Shown here piece by piece: positions 48,128 to 59,823 of a stretch of DNA of 64,000 nucleotides. Origin of the DNA: Colletotrichum lupini. Its lineage: Eukaryota; Ascomycota; Sordariomycetes; Glomerellales; Glomerellaceae. The DNA lies in the NCBI RefSeq assembly GCF_023278565.1, contig NC_064676.1, forward strand, positions 1,364,001 to 1,428,000, in the 5' to 3' direction. The position numbers and the translations under genes are program-made. Under the pieces are notes generated by a model that saw only the letters and a program-made list of their open reading frames with translations, had not been told where the DNA came from and searched no databases. Numbering within the stretch: position 1 is the first letter of the stretch; every line of letters begins with the position of its first letter.

Positions 48128-49952
48128 TTAGGGTAGGGACATCTTCTCCCAGCCCAAGGGACCTGGGGCTTCGTACTTGCCACGCTTCGAAATGACCCTG
48201 CCCAGACCGTGGTGAATCTCGGCCTGGAAGGGCTCAAAGGGCACCTTTTCACCGTCGATGCTGATGTAGCCGTCTTTCTGGTTCTTTGGAATGATTCTGT
48301 AGGCGGAAATCTTGCGGTACGATACCAAAGAGTTGTCAAAGAATTTTCCATTCTCCACAGACATTAGCATGCTCAGTTGGGCGCCGACTGACATGTCTCC
48401 GTCGATGCAGACAAGGTCCATCAGACCGTCATTGGCGAGAGCAGCGGCGAAGAAGTTGGCGTCGGCGGCCATGTATGCCATCTGGGGTGGTCAGTACGTA
48501 GTTCTTTCGGGGGACAATATCCAAGAGGCGGGCATGTCCAGTCAGACACCAAGAAAGGTGAGGCAGTGTACTTACATTTCCGCAATAAAAGTTGCCCATC
48601 TTGTCATGGGGTATCAGTTCCCATCCGTCTGGCAGAGCATCGTTGATGGTGCCGAATCTCAAAGGCGGCAGTCCCTCCTGGTCACCGAAAGGACTCGAAA
48701 CAGCATCAGCATTCTCCGCTCTCGGAGGCTCGCTGGCGCCCGAATGTGTTACCGACGCGCTGCGCATGTACTCCTTGTAGTGCTTCTTGACGCCCGCTTT
48801 GTCCTCGATCTCGACCTTGACAGCCAAGTCGCAGGGGTAGCACTTCTTTTCGAATATTCTGACCAAGAAGCCCCAGGTGAAGCGCGCGCCGCCCATCCAC
48901 CGCAAGTGCTCGGTAGCCAGGTCGCTCTCGGCCACTACGCCAAGGGCCTGACTCAAGAAACTGAGGGTGCGTCGGTCGCCCTGTGTGATGCTGACCAGAT
49001 CCATTGGGGTCTCAACTCCCTTGATGATGGCAAGAGCGCAGATCGACGGTCGATACGAGTCGTAGAGATTGCAGCTCATCGCATTGCCCGAGCCGCAGGG
49101 AATGTGCGAGACAGCAATCTTGTGTAGCGCTTGCGACGCATCGGGCCGCTGACCCAGACCATTGAATACCTCGTGGGCCAAACCATCACCAGAGCAGGTG
49201 ACAATCGTGTCGAACGCGTCCACGTCGACTTCCCGCGCTATTTCAAGAGCTTGGCCCGAGTAGGTGGTGTGCTCCACGTCCATGGGCATGCGCGCCGCCT
49301 TGAACAGAGGCTCGACGTCTACGCGCCACTTCTTTTCCGCGCCTCCCGGTCCGGCATGCGGGTTAACCAAGACCTTTGCTCTCTTGCATAGTTTCGCCGG
49401 GCCATATGCCTTTCTCATGAGGGTATCGATCCAGGACTTGACATCCGGGCTCTCCGTGTCGTTAACCGTAAAAGTCCATTTCGCTGCCTGTACTCGTTGC
49501 TTGCCGGCTTGTTTCGCGTAGTCGATTGTGAGGGTGTCTCCCGTCTGGTCGGCCCAGAGGACGTTGTACAAGGGGACGGTTTGCGTCGAGGGTGCTGCAT
49601 TTTGCGGACCAGTGTTAGCAAGCTGGGAATGGGGGCCACGGAGGTCAATGACAACGGACCTGATGCGCCAAACCCAGCAAAACCGCAAGTCCGGTTGGCT
49701 TTGTTCGCTGTTGGGTCTTTGAAAAGGGGTCAGCTACCCGAGCGCATCGCCACAAGGTAGGTATATTGCAGGTTCCCACACACCATTCAGAAGGAGATTC
49801 TCCGAGGTTTGAGTCAAAGACTTGTTGCCGTCGACCTTGATCGTCTCTGGTGGGCCGTTTCTAGAGGCGGGCTTGCCGTAGGACTGGGAAGACTCGGAGA
49901 TGGACTCGGTCCCGTTCGGGGCCGTATTGTGTTCCCCTGCGAGGGTGGCCAT
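48128..49952 (-). CDS. Sphingoid long-chain base kinase (DAGK catalytic family)
   Basis: Exon 1 is 49,952-49,784, intron 49,783-49,595 (GTGTGT donor, GCTAAC branch, GCAG acceptor), exon 2 49,594-48,576, intron 48,575-48,482 (GTAAGT..CCCAG) and exon 3 48,481-48,128; 513 aa. The N-terminal ~60 residues are Ser/Thr/Asn-rich. The catalytic domain shows the nucleotide-binding loop NPHAGPGGA (about 134-142), the signature SGDGLAHEVFNGL (from about 191) and PCGSGNAMSCNL. A distal C-terminal beta domain contains DGDMSVGAQLSMLMSVENGK and the closing FEPFQAEIHHGLGR. The enzyme phosphorylates sphingosine-type bases with ATP to the signalling lipid 1-phosphates, as Lcb4/Lcb5 do in yeast. The first intron (189 nt) is long for this locus and could hide a tiny exon. 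Confidence 0.92.
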
Positions 49953-52295
49953 CGCGAAGTGTGCAAGGGTTGAAGAAGCGACAGACGAGCAGAAGCTGGC
50001 GGAACAGGCCGTTCACGTCAGGCGAGAGACAGAGTTATAGGCGAGCGAAGGTGATGAAGATGCAAAAGGAGATCGATCAGTACTAGCAGATGTCGCGACG
50101 AGACATGGTAGTCAGTCGTTGACTAGTTGTTGGTAACGGACGCTACAACGGCTGCTGTTGATGGAGTGGTCACGAGCTCCCGGGGGTTACGGGAGGGAAG
50201 AGAAGAGAAGAAGAGAATAAAGGTGAATTATTACTGCGCTGTTGTACCAAGCCGTAGGAGGAACTTGGGAAGAGAGGCGTTGGCGCAAGCGGAATAGGAA
50301 TAGTTGAAAGGGAGTTGGGTTAGTCGAAGGCTAAGAGCACGTCCCGAGGCCCGTCGTCGACGAGGGAGAGGATTGAAGTCCAGGAAGGGAAATCGAACTT
50401 TGGTGCTAGTTGTGCTGGTGTATGCAGTAAGGTACCTTTACTGAGGAGCTGTAGGTCCAAGCAGAGAATTGAAGCGATACCCAGGGGGGAGCAACGAGCG
50501 ACAAGCAACAGGAAAGAAAGTTACAGAGTACAAAACACCCAAGCCGGCGCTGTTCTGCTGCTGCAGGAAGGATGGCACGGTCACCCACCGGCAGCGGCAG
50601 CACGGATGAATCGGAGATTGAACTTCAGTTGCACTTGGTTCGGATAGGGCACTACTTGCTTTTCAACCATACCTACGTTGCATCTCATGTACCTCCCTAA
50701 TGTGGTGGGCATTGATAGCAGAAATACGATAAGGTAAGCAAGCACGCGCAACACCAAGGAACCTGGCACCATGAGAATTGCATGGCACGGATGCGCGCTG
50801 TAGCTGGCCACGAGTTAAGGTACTTAGCACTTTAGGTACCGAAGTCGTTACCCAGGGGCCCGCGGCGCCCGTAGCGGCCGCCTGACCACGGCGGAGGTGC
50901 TCCCCCGGACGCACATCACACTCGTGATGCAACCGTAGGTACGGATAGATGCAACCATTCGAGGAGAGGGCGTCGATGGAAACCGAGATGTTCGGGTTTG
51001 GGAGGCATTGTGAGGTTGGCATGTGAGGTGCCTTTGGGGATGAAACTCCCCGTAAAGTCGGGGTGTAACTCCCCGTAAGGTCGGGCTGGACAGGTGACTG
51101 GAGGTGATGTAGACATCCCAATCGAGGTAGGTACAGCAGGCCAGGGCCGGACCAAACACCTTATCTAGGAGTGGCTTGAGGGGAAATGGACGCCAACAAT
51201 GCGACACGTCTGTCCATTCGTCTTGGTGGTGTGAGTAAGCCGACCACTCACTGTCAGTCTGTCAGGTACCGGACGACTGTAGGACACCGGCGGAACAGCT
51301 TGCGCGATGCCCGACTCTCCCGCCTTGGCTGCGCTGGCGTTCGTTTCGTTCTCTGGAAGCAACTGGTATAAAGCTGCTGATGTCATGGTTCCTCAATCCA
51401 GGGCGGAAACAGTGGTCGTGCGTTGCAAGAGAAAGTCGTATGCCTTGGTGATCATTCATCAGACGATGGGCGAGCGGGCTGCGCGTTCCTCATGCTGCAA
51501 GTCCAAACGCCTCTTTGCATTGCTTTGGCCGAAAGTAATTCGATAAGAAGGAGAGAGAAGACGCAAGCTTGACTGGGCAGACAACAGAAAGCAAACAGGG
51601 GTACGGAGTACAGCCGTACAATGCCTTTATTGCTTTTTAGTCAGGCAAGTCAGACATGAGTAAGTACGTACCGCAATCCGCGCGATGGTGAATTCCAACC
51701 CTCCACGCCGGGCACGTATCGAAAACCTACGCGTAAAGAGAATGGCATTCATCGTCCGTCATCACCAAATTCTACCAAAATGCCTATTAAATTGCGGATA
51801 ATACAGTACAACTTCCCCCTGCCTTACCTAAGCTTCCACTTTACCCATACTCTACCAGGTACGTACATACTTCCCCTCCAACGTAGCGGGAGCGGAGATT
51901 CCCTTATTGGCGACAGCACTGTAGCCCAGTTGAACGCACACCCAATGAGCTTCCCCCGCGTCGTCTAAATCAGGCAATAGTTGACCAATCAGCTGTGGGC
52001 CGTACCCTCTTTCGCTCAATTAGCAGGAAGATACCCAGTACGTACCTCGGCACCGCTCCAGATAGCGGATTGCTCACATTGATTGACTTTGGGTTCTCAC
52101 ATTGAACAACCTCTCATTGTTCAAGGGCCTCTTTGACTCACATCCCATTGCTCTCTCAGTGACTCAATTCATAAGTAAGGACACCCCTATGCAAGTCAAT
52201 TGATCTCATCTGACCTTATCACAGCAATCTTCAACATCCCAACTTGTCAAAATCCAGTAACAAAACCAAAGTCCTCACAATAAATCAACCCCGCC
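49953..52295. other. Intergenic region between divergent genes
   Basis: 2.3 kb between the LCB kinase (minus) and the anthranilate phosphoribosyltransferase (plus). Frames of up to 152 codons have no domains. Includes a 23-bp tandem repeat at 51,044 and a palindromic GTACGGAGTAC near 51,600. Confidence 0.5.
51044..51089. repeat. Two tandem 23-bp repeats
   Basis: AACTCCCCGTAARGTCGGGSTG-type units occur twice in tandem, each containing a CCCCG..CGGG half-palindrome. Confidence 0.6.
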
Positions 52296-53543
52296 ATGGC
52301 CTCACAACCTCCGGTCGCGGGGTCCGACGCCGCCCTCCCGCTCATCGACATCAAACCGCTGCTCAAGAAACTCTGGCCCGTCCCGGACGCCGGCCTCGCC
52401 GTGAGCGCCGACGAGATCGCCGAGGCCATCTCCCACTTCTTCACCCACCAGGTCTCCGACACCCAGGCCGCCTCCCTCCTCATCGCCCTGCACTTCACCA
52501 ACCTCGACCGCCGCGCCGACGTAATGGCCCGCTCCGCACACTACATGCGCCGCGCCGCCGCAAAGGTCGACTTTGACGATCTCTCTCGCGTGGTCAAGCA
52601 AAAGGCTCTCGGCGCGGGCACCTACGCCGGCGGACTGTGCGACATCGTCGGCACGGGAGGCGACGCCCACAACACATTCAACATCAGCACCACCGCCTCC
52701 ATCCTCGCCTCCTCCCTCCTCTTGGTGGCCAAGCACGGCAACCGCGCCAGCACCTCAAAGTCCGGCTCCGCGGACCTCGTCAACAACATGCAGCCCCGCC
52801 CGCCCGTCCTCATGGCCGTCTCCCCAGAGACAATCTCACAAGTCTACGCCGCCACAAACTACGGCTTCCTCTTCGCCCCCGTCTTCCACCCGGGCATGCG
52901 CTACGTCGCGCCCATCCGCAAAGAACTCCCCTGGAGGACAATCTTCAACCTCCTCGGTCCCTTGGCGAACCCCGTCGAGGATATCCTCGAGGCCCGTGTC
53001 ATCGGTGTAGCGAGGAAGGAGCTCGGCCCCGTCTTCCTCGAGGCCCTCAAGATTAGCGGTTCGAAAAAGGCCATGATCATTTGCGGCGAGGAGGAGCTGG
53101 ACGAAGTCAGCTGCGCGGGTCCGACGCTGGTCTGGAGACTCAGTGAGGCGGCGGACGGTGAAGTGGTAGCGGATCACTTCAAGGTGCAGCCCAGCGATTT
53201 CGGCTTGGGAACGCACCCCCTCAACACCGTATCCCCCGGTAAAGAGCCGGCCGAGAATGCCGAGATTCTGAGGAGGATACTGGCGGGTGAGATGGCTGAC
53301 GACGACCCCATTCTCGAGTTTGTGCTGATGAACGCCGCGACGCTGTTTGTCACGTCGGGTATCTGCGAGGCCGAGACGAGCAACATGGGCCCCGGCGACG
53401 ACGGCCAGGTGATTACCGAAAGGGGCCCTGGCGGAGGTCGCTGGAAGGAGGGTGTGCGGAGGGCGCGCTGGGCTGTCAAGAGCGGTGAGGCCTGGAAGCA
53501 GTGGAAGGCGTTCGTCGACGTCACGAACGGCTTCAGTCAGTAG
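52296..53543 (+). CDS. TRP4: Anthranilate phosphoribosyltransferase
   Basis: Single-exon gene of 415 aa. It transfers phosphoribose from PRPP to anthranilate, the second dedicated step of tryptophan synthesis. The alpha-helical N-terminal domain (FFTHQVSDTQAASLLIALHF) precedes the PRPP-binding GTGGD loop at 119-123 and HNTFNISTT. The anthranilate-site signature KHGNRASTSKSGSADL is at 146-161, and RTIFNLLGPLANP follows. The glycine-rich C-terminal ERGPGGGRWKEG stretch and about 40 extra internal residues are typical of fungal orthologues. The ATG at 52,296 sits in a good context (CCGCCATGG) after a CT/CA-rich leader. Other frames across this gene are GC-rich shadows. Confidence 0.96.
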   Translation: MASQPPVAGSDAALPLIDIKPLLKKLWPVPDAGLAVSADEIAEAISHFFTHQVSDTQAASLLIALHFTNLDRRADVMARSAHYMRRAAAKVDFDDLSRVVKQKALGAGTYAGGLCDIVGTGGDAHNTFNISTTASILASSLLLVAKHGNRASTSKSGSADLVNNMQPRPPVLMAVSPETISQVYAATNYGFLFAPVFHPGMRYVAPIRKELPWRTIFNLLGPLANPVEDILEARVIGVARKELGPVFLEALKISGSKKAMIICGEEELDEVSCAGPTLVWRLSEAADGEVVADHFKVQPSDFGLGTHPLNTVSPGKEPAENAEILRRILAGEMADDDPILEFVLMNAATLFVTSGICEAETSNMGPGDDGQVITERGPGGGRWKEGVRRARWAVKSGEAWKQWKAFVDVTNGFSQ

Positions 53544-54003
53544 AGGTTGTGTAGATAAAGAGTGCTAGACCATGAGGACCAAAAAGTGTGATGACAGGGG
53601 TCAGCCAAGACAAAAAGGAAAGCAAGGAAATGGAACATCACGGCCTCAACACGAAATGCATCACGCAAAAAAAAAGTTGCTGCTGCTCAGACGAAATCTA
53701 GAGTCTCGTACGCTTTTTTTGTGGCCTTCTCTCTTCTATCACAACTTTTGATGATGCAACTATGTCCTTCATTTCGACAAATGCCGCAACGAAGCACGCG
53801 TCCATAGCCCGGCCCTTTACCCAGCCTTGGCTTCCAAATCACCGAGGGAACAAATCCGCCCATTACCGTTTGGAAACGCTTTCCCACTGTTCGGGTATCT
53901 GGCTGCACAAATCGCAATATTGAAACCGGCAACCCTGCCTTTATTTCCGCCTGAGCTGGTTCCATATCCTCCGAATTGGCGACAAAGGCGGGGGCTTGCG
54001 CTC
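53544..54003. other. Convergent spacer between TRP4 and NAA15
   Basis: 460 bp shared by the 3' ends of two convergent genes; a poly-A run at 53,667-53,675 is the only feature. Confidence 0.4.
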
Positions 54004-56562
54004 CTAGGCAAAGAGGCTTACTTCAGGCCACCTCGCGTGCGCCTCCTTCTTGAGTGTCTCCGCCTCAGTGCTCCTCCACGCCTTCAAGAGGTTGTACACC
54101 TCAGTGGCAAGCTCAAAGGTGGCATCGGGAGCCTTGACGACGTTCGCAAGGTCGGCCTCGGCCTTGGCGCTGTCCTCTCCAAGCACTCTCCGTGTCTTGA
54201 GGGCCGCGACGATGTGAGTGGGCTTGGCCTTGTTGTCCGAGAGGAACTCTTCGTTGTACTTCTTCAAGTCACCGGCAGGGGGAGTGAACTCGGACTTGAT
54301 TAGTTCTTGCACCTTTGCGGGCAAGCTCTCGAGTGCCGGGCGTACAACGTGAGCAAACTCGACAACGCGCTCGTGGACACCGGGATGCGAAGCATCAAGT
54401 GCGCGGGCGGCGTTGAGAGAACGCAGCGCAAGAACGTACTTCTCTGTAAACTTGTTAGTACTATTCAAAAGGGTAGTGTCGCCATGGTCAAACTTACTTC
54501 GGCGCAGATAAACATCGAAACCGGCGAATTGGGCGTTGATGTTTTGCGGGCTGAATTGCAGAAGAGGGGTGACGAATCGCATCGCCGCGCTGAGGGGCTC
54601 GGCCTCCAAAAGCTTCAGACCGAGAGGGTCCTCGTCCTTCTTCTTGGGCTCTTCGCTGGCGGGCTTGCCCTTATTAGGATCTTGCTTCGCCGCACGATCG
54701 GCCGCCTCCCTCTCCAGGCGCTGTTGCTCCTTCTTGGCCTTCTTCGCAGCCTTCTTTCTCTCAGAGGCATCATCGCCGTTTGCGTCACCGTTGACGCCGT
54801 TCGCTGCGGGGCGGTCGGCTCTCCTGAGGTAAATGGCGACGGCGTCCAAAGCGGCTCGTGAGTAGAAGGGGTGGTCTCTAAGGTGGTCCTCCCAACGGAC
54901 CATATCTACGTAGGCACGAATCTGGCCCTTTCTCAGGGAAAAGCTGTGGAAATCGAACTGGTCTTCTTGCCAGACGTCGAAGATGTTGTGAACCGTGTGG
55001 AAGCGCTTGAGGGCCAAGGCATCATCACCCTGGCGAGCATACGCCTCACCATCCTCGGTAAGGAACCAGACGCATTGCATATCCAGGAGATCCGCGAGAG
55101 GGCCACCGACGGTGTCCGCCCTAGTAAAGAGGCCCACAGTCTTCAACGCCTGCTCAGTCTCGTTATTGCGCAGCTGATACTTGGCTGCCTTGGTGTTGAT
55201 GTAACGATCGCGGGTATCCAAAGTGCGTGCCTTGTCCATAGTCTCAGATGCCTTTTGGAGGTTGCCCTGGTGCTTCCATATCCTAGCCTTGGTCATGGTG
55301 AAGTCGACGCTGTCGGGGACCTTCTCGATAGCCTTGTCGACGTACTCGTGAGCCTTCGTGAGATCGCGGCTGAGGTGGTAATTGTAGTGTTGGGCAAGGA
55401 AGTACAGAGCTGCGGCCTCTCCCTTTGAGCGATCGCCGTTGGTTGCTTCCGTGTTTGAGCTCGACTTGAGGTAGTCCTGGGCGAGGGCTTCGAGGGCCTC
55501 CTTCTTGGCAGAGTCGGAGTACAAGTGCTTCAGGTTAGCGAAAGTCGACGGAACACCCTTGTTGAACATGAGCGTCAAGTACTCCTTTGCCGCAGCACTG
55601 AAGTCGTCACCTGCCCGAGTTAGCACCTGTGAGTACAAAGACATGAACGAACACTTACCAGACAAGAAGTTCAGGGGTAGGCGGCGAGGAGCATCTGAGC
55701 GGGGGAACTTCTTGGCGTACTTCTCGTAAATCTCCTTTCTAGCAGCCGCATCACTGTCAGAAAAGGCGTGGGCGCTTTCCAGACCCTCAAAGTAAGCAGG
55801 ACGGTCAGCGTTGCGCTCAACAAGAGCCTGCCATGCGGCAATAGCCTCCTCCTTCTTGCCCAGCTTGACCAGGTACTTGGCGCGCAGCTCCAAATACTCG
55901 AGCCTATCAAGGTTATGCTTAGCGGCACTCTCAAGATGCTCGAGGGCTCTCTGGTAGTCGCCCTGCTCGGCAATGATGGTGTTCTTGTACATGACGGCTT
56001 CGGAGTTCTCGTAGTCGCTACGGGAGGGCGTGGACTTGAGCGTTCCCTCGTAGGTGGTAAGGACGTTCTCGGCGGCGGACAGGTCACCTGACAAGTGGTG
56101 AGCGATAGCCAGCGCAGTCCAGCTCTGGCGCAGCTGGGGACGGGCCTGCAGCATGGCAGTGCGGCTTGAGATGTATCCGGCATAATCGCGCATCTGCACC
56201 TGAAGAATGGCAAGATCGCGCTGGATCTGCGTTGACTCGGGCTCGAGCTTCAGAGCGAACTTGTACGCCTTGATAGCCTCCTCGAAGTTCTTGTTGGCGC
56301 GGTACAGCAGACCGTAGACATGCCAGCAGATGTGCGACTTCATGTCCACCGTCAAAGCCTCCTTGCCCAGAGCAAAAGCCTCCTCTGTCTTACCCTGCGC
56401 ATTCATGATCAGGGCCTTCATGGCCATTGTGTCGCCATGTTTGGGGTTCTTCTTGAGGATGAGGTCGGCGGACTTGAGACCGCGCTTGTACTGCTTGTCC
56501 TCATAGGCGCGGATGACGGCGCGAAAGAGGGAAGCCTCTTTCGAATTAAGAGGTTGCGGCAT
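54004..56562 (-). CDS. NAA15: NatA N-terminal acetyltransferase auxiliary subunit (Naa15/Nat1)
   Basis: Reading leftward, exon 1 is 56,562-55,659, exon 2 55,610-54,498 and exon 3 54,443-54,004; 818 aa. Both introns (55,658-55,611, 48 nt; 54,497-54,444, 54 nt) have GTAAGT donors, CTAAC branch sites and CAG acceptors. Both are multiples of three without a stop, so the genomic frame reads through as 852 codons. Splicing restores the family's continuity at NFLSGDDFSAAAKEYL and VYLRRKKYVLALRSLNAARA. The protein begins MPQPLNSKEASLFRAVIRAY and consists of TPR-like helical pairs throughout. A lysine/glutamate-rich basic segment (KKAAKKAKKEQQRLEREAAD, about 605-625 spliced) follows. Naa15 wraps the catalytic Naa10 and anchors the complex to ribosomes to acetylate nascent chains. 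Confidence 0.95.
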   Translation of the reverse strand: MPQPLNSKEASLFRAVIRAYEDKQYKRGLKSADLILKKNPKHGDTMAMKALIMNAQGKTEEAFALGKEALTVDMKSHICWHVYGLLYRANKNFEEAIKAYKFALKLEPESTQIQRDLAILQVQMRDYAGYISSRTAMLQARPQLRQSWTALAIAHHLSGDLSAAENVLTTYEGTLKSTPSRSDYENSEAVMYKNTIIAEQGDYQRALEHLESAAKHNLDRLEYLELRAKYLVKLGKKEEAIAAWQALVERNADRPAYFEGLESAHAFSDSDAAARKEIYEKYAKKFPRSDAPRRLPLNFLSGKCSFMSLYSQVLTRAGDDFSAAAKEYLTLMFNKGVPSTFANLKHLYSDSAKKEALEALAQDYLKSSSNTEATNGDRSKGEAAALYFLAQHYNYHLSRDLTKAHEYVDKAIEKVPDSVDFTMTKARIWKHQGNLQKASETMDKARTLDTRDRYINTKAAKYQLRNNETEQALKTVGLFTRADTVGGPLADLLDMQCVWFLTEDGEAYARQGDDALALKRFHTVHNIFDVWQEDQFDFHSFSLRKGQIRAYVDMVRWEDHLRDHPFYSRAALDAVAIYLRRADRPAANGVNGDANGDDASERKKAAKKAKKEQQRLEREAADRAAKQDPNKGKPASEEPKKKDEDPLGLKLLEAEPLSAAMRFVTPLLQFSPQNINAQFAGFDVYLRRSKFDHGDTTLLNSTNKFTEKYVLALRSLNAARALDASHPGVHERVVEFAHVVRPALESLPAKVQELIKSEFTPPAGDLKKYNEEFLSDNKAKPTHIVAALKTRRVLGEDSAKAEADLANVVKAPDATFELATEVYNLLKAWRSTEAETLKKEAHARWPEVSLFA

Positions 56563-57758
56563 CGGATCGGTATTGGGCCGGGGATCGAATCGCCGGCACT
56601 GCGAAGAAAAGGAGACCGAGTCGTCGAGGAGGAAGCGACTTTTGGAAGGCTGAGACTATCCCAAAAAGTCGCTAGAGATGCAAACTCTTCGGAAGGCTGG
56701 TCCGCAGCAGTGTGTCTGGAGGGGTCCTCGGAGGTCAAGGAGGGGTAGCTAGCTGCAGCCGTGTGACGGAACCGAGCTACTGGCTAGGAATAAAAGCAGA
56801 GGACGGACAAGATACAAAGAGTAGAGGTCGGTTGTGTCGGGGACCGAGGACTCGTATCTTTTCGAGGGCGTGGGGTGGAAAGTCGAAGATTGGTCGTGTG
56901 CGAGTCCACGGACGGAGCTGCAAGTATTCACAAAGGTTTCGACGTAAACGGGTGGGATTCTGGATGGAAGACTCTGGCCACACACATGTTCCAAGGCTGA
57001 GCTGGCTGCCCTCCTTGGGGCTCAGTGCGCCGTCTTCGCCCTGCAGCGACCGCCACCACGGTGTCCGTACCATAACTGGGCCTCACCGTTTGGCGGGACG
57101 GCGGGCTTTTGGCGGGGCAAAATGAGTCCGGTCCCATTAGGTCCGTTTTCACCGCATCAAAATCGCACCACCAGTGGACGCATGCTCTGCGCACGTCCCG
57201 CTCAGTGACGGCCAATCCGCCGTTTTGGTGGGGGACGGTCAACCAAGGCCCTGGAAAAGGGATTGTGTACATCTCCGTGTTCCCTTACAATACTGATGCA
57301 TGCCATGATTCGTGACGCATTGAATAGTTGAAGAAGACTAGAAAACTGACAACCTCCATGAAAGACCGCAGGATTCATGGTAAACTTCCTGTTGGACAAA
57401 TCTCACCAACACAACTGATCTATGAATGCCCACCGTTGCCAAGTGAATGATCATGAAAAGCTAGAACATGACGCTTCCCTATGCTTAAAGTCTGGGACAT
57501 GACGAGATGCCTCGAAGCACCCAGAGTTCCTATGATCTTCAGGGTCATGGAGCGCCAGAGTTCTCGTTCTCTGCGGCCTTTGCTGCTCTAACATATTTTC
57601 TTTCTCGGCCGAGCTTCAAATGGCTTGATATTACTTTGGTGTTTATTTTGTTTATATCTATCGTTATTCATGTGGCGTTATGTTACAAGGTTGGTACAAT
57701 ACGTGGTGGACATTTATACAATACTGGTACAGCCGCTGAGAAGGATGCAGTCTAGGGC
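56563..57758. other. Intergenic region
   Basis: Promoter side of NAA15. The only frame with any structure is the small plus-strand ORF at 57,507; other frames look random. Confidence 0.4.
57507..57755 (+). CDS. Possible small single-pass membrane protein
   Basis: An ATG-started 82-codon frame contains one strongly hydrophobic helix (WLDITLVFILFISIVIHVAL) and an otherwise polar sequence. There is no homology that I recognise, no introns, and it stops just before the convergent Cid2 gene. It could equally be a chance frame. Confidence 0.25.
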   Translation: MPRSTQSSYDLQGHGAPEFSFSAAFAALTYFLSRPSFKWLDITLVFILFISIVIHVALCYKVGTIRGGHLYNTGTAAEKDAV

Positions 57759-58406
57759 CTACAAGCCATCGACTTTCCCAGCAGCTCTTGAGCGCCAACC
57801 CGCAAGAGCCTCCTCCCACGAATTAGCCGACTCCCCGCATCGCTGTTTGACCATATCCCACGTTCTTGTCCGCACAATGTTCTCCACGCCCTTCTCCTGC
57901 CGAATAAGCATCGCGAGTTGCTCCGTCCGAGGCTCACGAGGGAAGAACCGTCCAGAGTATGGATCCAAGCGTTCGTTGACAACTCGTTCCTTGTCCTTTG
58001 CAGCCTCAATCTGCCGTAACAGAACCTCCGGGTCGTCTGGGTCTGGACTTGTCGCAACCACTCCGCAATAGTGCAGGACTTCAGCTCGCGCATGCCATGT
58101 CGGGAAGAGCACCTGGTCCTTGAAGTTCTGACATGCTTGCGGGTCTATCTGTCGAGGGAAGGAACGCGGTGTTCGTTGTGAGGTCGAGGTAGGGTCGAAG
58201 CCGGCTCGCGCGGGTGTTACAAGCGCATTGAGGTTTTGAGTGATGGAGTCGTCGACCGTGGCACGAGACAGCCTTAGAAAGTCTTCAGAAGCACATTAGT
58301 GTCGATCATCTAGCAGTTCACGAACATGGTCCAGCTTACCCCTCAGAGCTCCTGTCGAGAAGCAGAACTGTGGTGTAAGATGGGGTTGGGCCGGCGGTTG
58401 GGTCAT
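57759..58406 (-). CDS. Caffeine-induced death protein 2 (Cid2) family
   Basis: Exon 1 (58,406-58,340) begins MTQPPAQPHLTPQFCFSTGA; a 57-nt intron (58,339-58,283, GTAAGC..GAAG) joins exon 2 (58,282-57,759), giving 196 aa. The junction restores LRDFLRLSRATVDDSITQNL, the family's hallmark N-terminal helix, followed by NALVTPARAGFDPTSTSQR. The C-terminal half has a conserved acidic-basic stretch (LDPYSGRFFPREPRTEQLAM) and a helical end (WEEALAGWRSRA). In fission yeast, cid2 was found by overexpression causing caffeine-induced death; the biochemical role is not established. A 72-codon minus frame at 58,336-58,554 is a wrong-frame reading of exon 1. Confidence 0.85.
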
Positions 58407-59823
58407 GATGTCGCCAGTCGGGGGGTTGGAGGGGACTGCGCCGGTCGTCGCGGATGACGACTCTTTCTTCCAGAGTATGTTCGCCAGCGTGGATATTGTT
58501 GTGAAGATACGCTTGGTTCGGAGGATAGCGATTCCAGGCGTCCCTGCTCAGCACGTATAGGGATCAAAAATCTCCAAAGACTTGGTTATTATGTGGTGAC
58601 CACCGCAAACTCGATTACGTCGACGGAAAGCCGTAGGTACCTACGCAGTAAGCTTGAGTGGAAGCTTGGGGACATCTAGGGGTACGTATTCCTGAGGACG
58701 GGAACTTTGGAAGAGCTCCGACTGGGTGCCGGTGATAGGCCAATCATTTCTACGTTTGAAGACCCACCTCGAATCATCGAATCATTCAGGCCGGTCATGG
58801 TGGAGTCATAGCGGAAGATCCTCGGCGCGGAACGGATGGCCTGAGCTTCACGGAAACGTATCCACAACACGATATGGTCCAAGCTTCCAGGTAGGTATGT
58901 GGGAATTCAGGGATCAACTTTCTTCGTCGTTGGTTTGTCTCTGTGTCTCTCTGTCTCTCCCAGACTCCCACTTCTCGACCTCCCGCCCACGTGTGCCCGC
59001 TCAGACCCAGCACCAAGAGTCAAGACATTCTGCTTCAAAGCCACGCAGACATTGCTCTTTAGCGCCCTGTCAGATTTCGATAGTTCGAGAAGCCACGCAA
59101 TAAATAGCAATCTTCAACCCCGCGAAATCAGTCTTGGATTCGCCACGGTGCTTTCTGACAAGTGTCAACCGCGTCTTCTGGCTTCAAGGTGAATCAACCC
59201 ACGGATGCCATCCAGACCCCTGGGAAACACACGGACGACGATGCAGTTATCCCTACCCACGTCTAGCGCATGTCAAGGTTTGTCCTTTGCAACCCTACCA
59301 ATATGGAGCCGTGGGAATCAAGTGCTGTTTCCACCTCCATGACGAGCCGGCCATCATCTCCCGGCTGATCTCAATATAACCGCCTCAAGCAATGAGCCTG
59401 GCGTGTTTCGACTTTCGTGTTTTCGTGGTTCCAACCAACCTACATTCTATCCGTCCTCAATGATGCGATTCTTGAACAATCTTCCCGAGGGGTCGTTGTC
59501 CTAGCGTGACCACCATGCCCTGACAAGCTCCCGGATTTCTGGGCTCGCCTGTTCTTCATCTCGCCAAATTGCACTCAATAGTCTCCCCTGGCTAGCATCG
59601 CCCCAAATACCGTATCGGGCGCGAACCGTTTGGTACTGGTTTGCTGAAGGAATGGGCCGTTGCCAGATTGGGTTCCCTGGCCCCGCGACATGTTTCCCCA
59701 TCATCCCTCTTCTGATCCAACCTAAAAGAGGGCATTTCCTCCCGACTTCGAACACCGACGGGTCTGTTCTCCGATCTTGATGGAAATCCGCATAGAAATG
59801 TCCACCTGCTAAGGTGACCGGTC
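58407..59823. other. Intergenic region between divergent genes
   Basis: Separates the Cid2 gene (minus) from the ankyrin gene (plus). Frames of 60-165 codons have no domains; those near 59,600-60,340 on the minus strand are shadows of the ankyrin gene. Confidence 0.45.

Noticed and set aside
44075..53543. A secondary-metabolite or other functional gene cluster
   Set aside because: The genes are unrelated housekeeping or hypothetical genes; there is no polyketide synthase, peptide synthetase, terpene synthase or cluster regulator.
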